Source: Paracentrotus lividus (taxonomy: Eukaryota > Echinodermata > Echinoidea > Camarodonta > Echinidae). From it: a DNA stretch of 64,000 bases. The position numbers and the translations under genes are program-made. Below the pieces are notes generated by a model. The model was not told where the DNA came from. It ran no database searches and saw nothing but the letters and a program-made list of their open reading frames with translations. How positions within the stretch are numbered: position 1 is the first letter of the stretch; each line of letters starts with the position of its first letter. The stretch lies in contig CALNVZ010003430.1 in assembly GCA_940671915.1 (NCBI GenBank), forward strand, positions 19,532,721-19,596,720. Reading direction: 5' to 3'. Shown piece by piece: positions 24,121 to 34,800 of the stretch.

Positions 24121-27100
24121 TTCTCAAACTATTTTGTTGCGGCAATTTTATTTCCAGTTTCTCCATGAATCCTTGTAAATTCTCGATGACAAGGAGGACA
24201 GGAAACTTAACATGGCTAGTCAAACCATGTCTGTCAACATGAGATCTTATATAATCATGATTCATTCTGTCCAAAGATTTATGAATGAATGATTTCTTTC
24301 TTTAATCATGGGGTTACCAAGAAGGCAATTAAATGCTTCCAAGTAGGTGACCAAGGGACCTATAGCTGCTATTCAGGTAAAGCCTTAGTCACAAATGTCA
24401 ATATGAAATGTTAAGGATGCCATGCAAATGGAAACCATCGTTTGCAGATGGTTCACAGACCTTCCGTAAGTTCAAAAATTGGTTGATGGTCTTGTCCAAG
24501 ATTGTATTCAACTTGTACGAAACAACCCTTTAATAAGATGATTGTACGAACGTTGTGAGAACATTTTTATAAAGCTGTAAGAAAGAAAGCTTCATCTAGG
24601 GATCTTTACAACTCCAGAACTCCAGAGATTCATACAAATGATGGATTTGTACAAACATTTGTGACCTGAGCTTAATGAGAATTCATACCTTATCAAAGGG
24701 CACTGGATCATTAACATGGCTTTGAATCAGGGACCTTCATGTACCAAGACCACTACTGTACCCACTGATGATCTATAATTCCTTCTAATCGGTCAATTAA
24801 TTTACTTATGGGTCTAAGAAAAAATACAGGATCGCGACCAAAAGGAATTGAAGTCATATCCCTGGCTGTAATTTTACACAGAGCTGGAATATACAATCTC
24901 TGAAGCACTGTCTTTATTTTTTAACACAATTATATTAAAGCGAGAGCCACATTTCTTCTACTATTGGGGGAAGTTTGCATATTTTTATAACAATTACAAA
25001 ATTTAACCCCCTCCCCCTTCAAAAAAGCCCATAAATTTTGTATAAGCCTAGATGTCACTTTTTTTAATCTTCCCTTCTCCACCTTGCTCTTACCCCAACT
25101 CCATGCCCACGCACACATACACCAATGAGACAGACATCTAGAGAAATGATGTAGCTCTGATTTTCAGACCCTTCCTGCCCCCTCTCTCTTAAAAAAATTG
25201 GTAGCATATTCTGTATTCTTCACTACCTCCCCTCATTTCCTATCCCCCTCCCTTAGCCGCCCCACCCTTCTCACCCCCCCCCTCACTCAACCCCTCCCCC
25301 AAGCTCACCCAGACAGGAAACAAGTGGTGTTGTGGTGTTATGTCTCACATGGAAACAGGAGGTGATTAATGTAACTCATGTTTTCAGAAGATTTGGCAGT
25401 TTACGGTCAATTAAATTGGCTATCTGTGAGTAATAGAAACATCTTCAATAGATGGTGCTTCATTTCACCAAGATTTTGAAATAGCTCGCTTATTTCTTAT
25501 CCCATGAATTTGCCATCTCTCTCAATTGACACACTAAATTGTGCAGAGAATCAGACTAAATCACCTCGGTCTTATTTCAAATTATTCAAAATAGTCCGAT
25601 AAATTGAGACCAGCTTAAACCAGCATGAAGCTTACAAGCCGTTTGAAGCTTGAAGTACGTCAAAACAACTCTAGCTCGAGCTGGTGTATTAGCAAATTCA
25701 TGCATGTGCTGAATTCAGGCTTTAACCCTGATTCATCCTGAAGTGGGATAGATGTAATTCACAACTTCGGCCTGATAATAAACCATCTTTTGTGACCCTG
25801 CAAGCTTACTGACAACAAACATGAAGGGAAAGGGGGTGGCCTCATCAGTTGTTGATGTGCAAAGATACTGGTTTTCATTATCAAACTGCATAAAATTGCA
25901 GTTTAGAAATTATACTGCAATAATAATATACACACATAAACATAAATAATGTATTCAATACAAATAGGTGTCATTTTTAAGACTTCATTGACAACTAATA
26001 TGAAAATTATTGCAAATAAAGTCACCTTTTTCACTCTAATATTCAAAGCAAACCTTCTTTCTATCCCTCTGTCTCTTTCTCTTTCATCCTCCCTTTTCCG
26101 TGCCCTCTCTCCATCTCTCTTTCCATCTATGGTATATTTCTATATACCATTTCTTCCTTTCATCCCTTTTGCCATATTAATCTAAAAGCTTTATAAAATC
26201 CAGGTACAACAATCCTTTTGCTTTTAAGACGATCCCTTTTTTCTGTCATTATGTTTTTTCATCATTACCAACCATACATATTTGCATTCTCCCCTCTGTC
26301 TTTATGCAATTCATTTCATTTTTGTTTATTTTCTATTTTCTACCCTTCTGAATTCATTTTATGGACACTAAATTTGAACCCATGACCTTTATTTTCTCTT
26401 TTATATAACTTGAATAAAATAAAAACATTGACGGGCTGTAAGTAATGGACATTTCATGTTCAAAATATTTATCATGGATGAAAAATTGGGTCTTTCCACA
26501 CCACATGAATGTGTCTACTAAATGTCATTGATCCCACTCTAAAAGGTTTATGTTGGCTTGGATTCTAGATCACGTTTGTTACTAACACAATGGCTACCAC
26601 ACACTGTAGGGAATTTCCATTCTCCCTCTATTCTTTCCCTAGCATTTCGTCCCTTGGGTACGCCACATTTAAACAAACGTTTATTTTTGCTAGAGACATT
26701 TGGGCAGCTCAGCTGGGATTTGGACCGGGAGAATGGGTCGGTCTCTATTTCGGTCTGTAAAAACAACCACTGGTCTCCCATGTGATGATTGTATTCATGT
26801 CTATTTAGTGCCATGAAACCTCTGATGGGTATCAAATTGGCAACAAGAGCTGGAGTTTCTCAGCTCTCTTAATCTGTATGCCTTTCACCAGCCCAAAGCT
26901 ACAATTGGTCTAATAAGGTATTTGAGTTCACATGTATGAACATGTATACATGGAGGCTTAAGCATAGCTTTTCACACAAATTAAAAACAAATTATTTACT
27001 TTAAGTTAATGTTCAGTCTCCCAGGCTCCTTTATATGTGAGAGTCTTTCTAAAGCATTCAACCGTAAGTGTCTCAGCATTTTAGATGAATGATGAATATT

Positions 27101-27387
27101 TTCAAACTCATTAATTCTCTGGATTAAATTCTGAAGTCCTATAAAGTGCTGTTGATCACCATTCAAAAATAATGAAAATAATTCAATTTAATCAGAAATT
27201 GGAATAAGAACTCTAAAACGACATATTGTACACAAAATATGCTGTGTCTATCATCATCAACTACAGAAATGCAACATTTCTAAACAATAACCAACAGAGG
27301 GCAGCAAACTCAATAATTATACTGTCCACTGTATAGAATCCATAAATGTGTACTCCACTCCTTTCCTAATGCTTTTTTTTTTCATAG

Positions 27388-28143
27388 GGTCATATTCAGA
27401 CTAAGTGGGACATTTAGCTGAAATTTCAATGTGGTGCTGTGCCTTTGAAAATGCAAATTAGGATCTGAAATCAACACAAAGGCTTCTTTACCGTACAAAC
27501 AATTATTTAAGTTAAAAAATTATGTGATCCAGTTTTCTTTCGCTGAATAATTGAGCAAACAGGAATTTGCACGTATGGGACTATGGTGCTTTAAATGCCT
27601 CTTATTCTTATAACTAATCACTTTTGTAAGATTTTTTTTGCTTAAAGTGATTTTCATGGACTACTCTAACATGGCATATAAATACAGGTAATTTGGATTT
27701 AGTTATTTACTTGAAATGTCGAATTTAAGGCACTGGTCGTGTCACTCACATTTTGGATGTCGTGTCACTCACGACAAATAGAGGTGGACTATTTTCCACA
27801 GAGAGGGAATGATTAATAAGGACAATAAATGTCAGAGAGGTACACTATTCATGTAGATATACCAGCACTTATGGTACCCTTAAAGATCTACTTGGGCAGA
27901 AATTCAACCATAACCAATGATGGTCAGAAACCCATGTCTTTTTTCTGTCGTGTCACTCACGCACTGTTTTTTAATTATAATTTCCAGGACCAATTGTAAA
28001 ATTCAAATCTAACTGGTAATGACAAATGCCACTCCAACATTATACATAATATGGTAGTCATGATCCATTCATAACCTACAAGTGCAAAGATATGCGCCCT
28101 TCTATCAGTCCAAATGTCGTGTCACTCACGTTTGAATATGACC
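27388..28143 (+). mobile_element. GGTCATATTC transposon, copy 1 (756 bp)
   Basis: Begins GGTCATATTCAGAC and ends GTTTGAATATGACC; flanked by ATAG on both sides (27384-27387, 28144-28147), consistent with a 4-base target duplication. It has no long open frame. Inside, the word GTCGTGTCACTCACG and near-copies recur. Same orientation as copy 2 at 28954-29712. Confidence 0.8.
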
Positions 28144-28728
28144 ATAGGTGAAAAATCAAGTCTTGGCAGGCTCACCTACTTTTGTTTCACTAACCAACCC
28201 TTTAGACAATTTCCATTTTTATTGGTCCCCTGGCACAACAAATAAGAATTATCAACTTGTTTTACAATAATCATACAAAACTGTTCGCTCACATTTGGCT
28301 GTTGATGCTATGTCTAGCCTGTGACATTGCACTTTTATTTATTTTTCTTTTCTTTTATGGTTCTGTTTTCTGTTTGTTTGTTTTTGTTTTTTGCTTGTTT
28401 TTTTTTAGGGAAGAGAAAGATATTGTGAGTGCAAAAGACTGCCTTCCTGAAATTATTTTCATGAAAATTGATTACCCGTACAAATGTGCTATAAAACATT
28501 TGTTAAAGATTCACAATAGATATTTCAGACATTTAACATGGATGTTTAATGTGTGATTTTCAAAAAAATAGATATAGTAGAGAGGGATCATGCCTCTTGA
28601 GCCCCTGGCTGGATCCACCAACAAATTATAAGGCACTGTACTCCAAAAAAAAAAAAGAATACAAGGTCTACTGCCACTTGGGGAGGTTTGAAAATATATC
28701 ATATTGTTAATTTCTCAATCGATCTTAC

Positions 28729-28821
28729 CATTATGTTCATCCACCTCGTTCCCTATCACCTGTCCCAGTCTCTTCTGTTTGTTGATAATGGCTGATAGCT
28801 CATCTAGACCTTGATCTTGTG
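28729..28821 (-). CDS. STX8: STX8 exon 6 (start of SNARE helix)
   Basis: The acceptor is TTTTTTTAG; the AG six bases downstream would shorten the helix, and the upstream one matches the family length. It encodes AQDQGLDELSAIINKQKRLG then QVIGNEVDEHN, with donor AATG/GTAAGA. The His codon is at 28735-28733. Confidence 0.9.
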
Positions 28822-31800
28822 CTAAAAAAAGGAGAGAATTGGAATGCATTGTAATTCCAAAATGAGATGATTCATCCCCTCCCCCTTCCCTTTATTTACT
28901 TCTATATCATCCCTATATTTTACTTTCTTATTATGTTCTTCATTTCTATATATGGTCATATTCAAACTAAGTGGGACATTTAGCTGAAATTTCAATAAGG
29001 CGCTGTGCCTTTGAAAATGCAAATAAGGATCTGAAATCAACACAAAGGCTTCTTTACAATACAAATAATTATTTAGGTTCAAACATTATGTGAACCAGTT
29101 TTCTTATGCTGAATAATTGATCAAACAAGAATTTGCACATATGGGACTATGGTGTTTTAGATGCCTCTTATTCTTATATCTAGTCACTTTTTTCAGATTT
29201 TTTTTTGCTTAAAGTAATCATCATGGACTACTCGAACATGGCATATACACACAGGTAATTTCGATCTAGTTATTTACTTGAATTGTTGCATTAAAGGCAC
29301 TGGTCGTGTCACTCACGTTTTGGATGTCGTGTCACTCATGACACATAGAGGTGGACCATTTTCCACAGAGATGGAATGATTAATAAGGACAAAAAAATGT
29401 CAGAGAGGTACACTATGCATGTACATATACTAGCACTTATGGAATCCTTAGAGATCTACTTGGGCACAAATCCAACCATAACCAATGAAGGTTAGAAACC
29501 AATGTCTTTTTTTCTGTTGTGTCACTCACGCACTGTTTTTTAATCATAATTTCCAGGACCAGTTGTAACATTCAAATCCAACTGGTAATGACACATGCCA
29601 CTCCTACATTATACATAATATGATAGTCATGATCCTTTCATAACCTACAAGTGCAAAGATATGTGCCCTTCTATCAGTCCAAATGTCATGTCACTCACGT
29701 TTGAATATGACCATATATGTTTTCTTTCTACTTCTCTTTTCCTCTCCACTTACCCTTCCTATCATCATTCTTCTTCCTGGTCTCCCCCTTCATTCCTTTT
29801 CCTTTCCTTTTTTTCTGTTATTTGTCCGTTCTGAATCATCACCAAAATCACCATCACATTTAACTACATAATAATAATCATCACCACATCATCATTGTTA
29901 TCCTCATCATAATCACCATTACTACCCCCACCACCACCACACCAACATCACCATCATAATCAAGATTTTGGTAGTTACATTGCAGTATTCACTGTTAATC
30001 TTGCTGTAGCTCATTGACATAAAGTCATCGTTTATAATCATCACTGCCACCACCACTACCTTCACCCATCATTACCATCATCATCACCACCACCACCACA
30101 ACCACCACCACTGCAATCACCACCACCACCATCTTCATCTTTATCAAGATATTGGTAGTTACCTTGCAGTATCCTCTGTTGTTCTTGCTGCAGCTCATTG
30201 ACTGAGAGACTCCTAGTTTCTTCGCTGACACCTCCCCAGCCGTCCTGGGCAAAGCCTGATGTGCTAGGCAAGAGGCTTGTTCTGTAATAAATAATCAATA
30301 TTACTGCATATAAGTTCCATTATTTGAGATGGCAATAGAAGTCTAGGTGGGAAATTGGATGAATAAATGCATCAATTTCCCTTTATATTTAAGGTTTATT
30401 ACATTAATCAAAATTATGTATGATAATCTTAGCATAGATTTGGCTGTGGCAACTCCTTGGATAGTAAATGTGCATTCATGTTTAAAAACACAAAAAGAAA
30501 GCATCATTTTATTCACAAATGGTAATCTCAACATCATTCAAACCACATTGATGATCTGGGTCATGGGAAAGGTCGAACATTGCAGATTATCTTGGAGGAC
30601 TTACATGTAGAGCCGTAGGTCCCCAAGGTGATGATTCACCAAGTTGTTCTTAAAGGGGAATCCAACCCAACGAGAGAGTCAACCTTACAGGAAAGAGGAA
30701 AATGAGAGGAGCAATCCAAAAAAAGTTTCATCAAAATCGGTTATAAAATAAGAGAGTTATGGAAGTTTGAAAAGTCTAGTTGTTCCTTCTATGGGGATCC
30801 TGAAATTGGCACCATCGGCTTCAAAATGGCCGATCTCATGGACAACTCTCCATTCATTTTGTACACAAATTTTCAGATTTTCCCCATTTTCTTTCGAAAT
30901 ATATCATACCTCCTTCTAAGCTCAACATATGTTGTGTGAAATATATTTTCCCATTACATATTTTGAGCTCAGAAGTAAAGAAGACAAATTTTTAAAGAAA
31001 ATGGGGAAAATCTGAAAATTTGTGTACAAAATGAATAGAGAGTTGTCCATGAGATTGGCCATTTTGAAGCCGATGATGCCAATTTGAGGATCCCCATAGA
31101 AGGAACAACTGGACTTTTCAAACTTCCATAACTCTCTTATATTATAACCGATTTTGATGAAACTTTTTTTAGATTGCTCCTCTCATTTTCCTCTTTCCTG
31201 TAAGGTTGATTCTCTCCTTGGGTTGGATTCCCCTTTAAGGTTAAGAACAACTTTATAATTTAGCACAAGAACTGGTCACCAGTCTTTCGTAAAGTCGTTT
31301 GTAACTTACAAGGGATTTGGTGAAACATAGCCCAGGTTGCTACTTCGCATTTAAGCACTTTCTTACACTTAAAAAAAAGAAAAGATCATTCAAATTACCT
31401 TTCAGGTGCAGAGTATGTGACATCTTGTTTAAAAGAGTTGTTTAGAATTTTCTCCTTGGCTTTTAGATTATCAACCAACGCTCTCCGCCTGTCTGCCTCC
31501 CTCTGGGTTCTAAGAACAGAAAGGATCTCAGTAAAGGAAAAAAATGATGACTTATATCCATATAATAATATTAAATGATGGAAATTACTCACAGGAATTT
31601 GAAGAAATTAGCTCTCTTATCATTTTATCAGCTTCTATGACCGCTATGTTTTGAGGCTTTTCATAAAAAACTAGATATATGTTGGGGTAAAACAAGCCTG
31701 AGAGAGATCATCTATATGTATGTATGACATGCCTGAATAAACCTTCAGTGACTATCATCCCAGTTTTCATGATTTTTCCTTAGGATTTTCAAAGACTAAA

Positions 31801-34800
31801 TTTTAGATTTGTGGTTTTCAACTAGATTGTGGTCTAGTGGAAAACCATGGCATCTTCAATCATACAGAACCTGTCATTTCACTATGTCCTGTGCTAAACA
31901 GTAATATGTACATCTGCCACACTTCACCAAGGTGAGGTATAATGTACCTAACAGGATTATTTCATAAAAGAACTGGATACAGTAACACGAGCTAAAACAA
32001 GAGTAATAATTCTAGAATGCTCTTTAAAATGTTATCATAACAATGAAAACTAAGGAGTTCTCAGGGACAGACATCGACGTAAGGGCTTCCAATAGCTCAG
32101 GCGGTAGAGCACCTGTCTAGCAATAAAGAGTTCTCGGTCCGAATCATGACGGAATCCAATTTTCTTTGCTCATTTTTTCATATTCTTGAAAAAGGATACA
32201 AGTGAAATGAGCTTGATGATTTCTTGAGGTTTTGATCCAGTAGCTTTATGTCCTGTTGATACCTTCTGATACGTGATCGGATCTCTGCATTGATCTGAGC
32301 AGTATGAAGAACAACAATATTTAAACATGCATGAAAAGAAAGTTCAAAAGGGAAAACAAAACAAGTGGCATTTACAATAAGGTGATCTTTACGTATGTGA
32401 CCTAAAAAACCACCGATAAGTTGTCAGATTTCATATTTTGGTTATATATTTTGATAAACCTACATGTACCTAAAAATATCATTACACTTTTTTTTTTTGA
32501 AATTTTTTATCGTTAGTGACATTTTTCAGAACGTTTTCATTGACCGATCCTTGGGCATAGGTCTTACAATTCCACACTTCTGCATGCGCTCTTCTAAAGT
32601 ACTAATAGGGAGAAAATCCTCATTGTACAGAAATCCCAATTTTCAATTGACCTTGTCAGAATAACTGTGTAGGACTGTTATTTGTACATTTAGGTTTCCT
32701 TCATTAGTTGACCTTATTTCTATTCAACTTTGGTATTTAGTTCAGCTTTGTTTACATCCATTTCCTATTTGACTTTCACCCTCCTCTCTATCATTCCTTT
32801 CCTATTCAGATGTCTTCATTCATTACATTCCACATCTGATTCTTTTGTTCATCATTCTTATTACATAATCATCTCATCATCTTATTCATCTTCATCCTCA
32901 TCTCTTATTGGTTATTCTTATGAATTAGACTTTTACATTTTGAGCACGTATGTTCGTCCTCGGATCTTGGTGGGCAAAGTGGGTGGAGCTAGTTGTTATG
33001 GGCAACGAAGCGTTCGTTAACTTCTTTTCATATTTCTCTATGATGTAAATGAGTCTGACATGCAATATTCTTAATAACCCACTGAAATACTCAAAAAAGG
33101 CAAAACCGGTGAATAAACACCTCTCCTTTGGATATTGATGTATCAAATAAACCAATTTCATTAAACAATTGCAGATTTTTTGTTCAGTTTTATGCATTTG
33201 AAAGCCACATCAAAAATGAACATCAAAATATAAAATTATGTAAGCTTTTATAAAATCTTACTTTTTCAATATCTGGTATATTTTTAATAGTTTGGAAATG
33301 TTATGACAATGAAATTAGAAGTTTTCTGAACTTGATGTCGTTGTTTGCTTAGATGTTACAGTTTTTTTTACTTGTGGACACCGCCGTTTGAAAATTCAGG
33401 TTAAAAATCTTTTTTTCCCTTTTTTACTTTTTTTTTTTTTTGTAACATGTATGTTTATCAGCATGTCAGTTGTTTATTTTTCATTTTTATTATAAAATCA
33501 ATCATGGAGATGAAAATCGGAGTGTGGAAATACAGTGTGTATGTCTATGTTTCGTAGATCAATGCTGCTGAAAAGAGAATACTGGGTCTATTCATGAAAA
33601 AGTCGCCGAATATAAATATGAGTCGTGTTGAGATATTGATATCGCCACGTCTTTCGGCCCAGACATCAGTCCCATTCCGATATTGAATGCCCGACATTTC
33701 AAACCAGAGCAGCGGACTGAACGAACCCCTTACCGTAGACCGACCAGCTCCCGTGCTTGCCCGTGGCTGTCTTCAGTAAGGTGATGACATGTTGCCAGCA
33801 CATTTCCAATGAGTTTCATTCAACATAAACCGAGCTTTAAACTTTAAAAATTGTTCTTAGCTATCCATATGCGTTGGCATCTGAGCATCCTTATTATAGT
33901 TCCTTATTTATAGGTAAACTGAATATCTACATGTCTAATAATTAGAAAAAACACTACTAACAAGCAATAATCATATGGTACGTGTGAAATATTGCGTAAT
34001 ACCGGAATGGGATGATGTCTCCGGTTAGACTGGGTCGAAAGACGCGGCCGCCGTATGCTGGCATTTTTAATTGGCAACTTTTTTCATGAAATATGAACCC
34101 AGTTTTCTCTTTTCAGCAGCATTGATCCTACGAAACATAGACATACACTGTATTCCACACTCCCGATTTTCATCTCCATGATGATTATTATAATAAAATG
34201 AAAAAATAAACAACTGACATGCTGATAAAAACATTACATGTTACGAAAATAAAAATTAAAAAAGGGAAAAGATTTTTACTGATTTCAAACGGCCACTGTC
34301 AACAAGTCAAAACAAACTATAACATCTAAGCAAAAGACAAACATCAGTTCAGTAAAACTTGCTAATTTCATTGTCATTTAAAATTTCTTCAAACATTGTA
34401 AAAAATTATTACCAGGATATTGAAAAAGTAGATTTTATAAAAGCTTTATCATAATTCTTAATATTTTGATGTTCATTTTGACGTGCTTTCAAAATGCAAA
34501 ACTGGGAAAAAACCCAAAAAAAAAAAAAAAATCTGGCCCCAAAAAATTGGTTTGATGTATTGGTTATTTGATACGATTAAGTATCCAGAGGAAGAGTGTT
34601 ATTCACCGTTTTTGCCGGTTTTTGAGTATTTCAGTGGATTTTAGAATATTGCAGTCAGACTCATTTTAACGAGCGTGAGAAAACATGAAAAGAAGTTAAC
34701 GAACGCTTCGTCTGCCCAATAACAACTAGCTCCACCCACTTTGCCCACAAGCGAACACGCAGACGATATAGCAGGAACATACGAGTGAGTTACTCCTCCA

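Larger units (their letters stand above)
14330..28728. other. Non-coding region between the armadillo gene and STX8 exon 6
   Basis: Read in STX8 sense this would be intron 6. I searched by eye for the missing SNARE segment (the family's IIDDL, NTDEKL and RNETRRV-like words) and for a hydrophobic anchor on the minus strand and found neither. The content is AT-rich DNA with the repeats listed separately. Confidence 0.5.

Noticed and set aside
26548..26835. Overlapping frames of 95 and 75 residues on opposite strands
   Set aside because: Mutual overlap in a GC-richer patch without domains or junctions; neither could be favoured.
32084..32157. Functional tRNA gene
   Set aside because: The A and B boxes are good but the anticodon stem does not pair and the B box departs from consensus, so it was kept only as a tRNA-like repeat.
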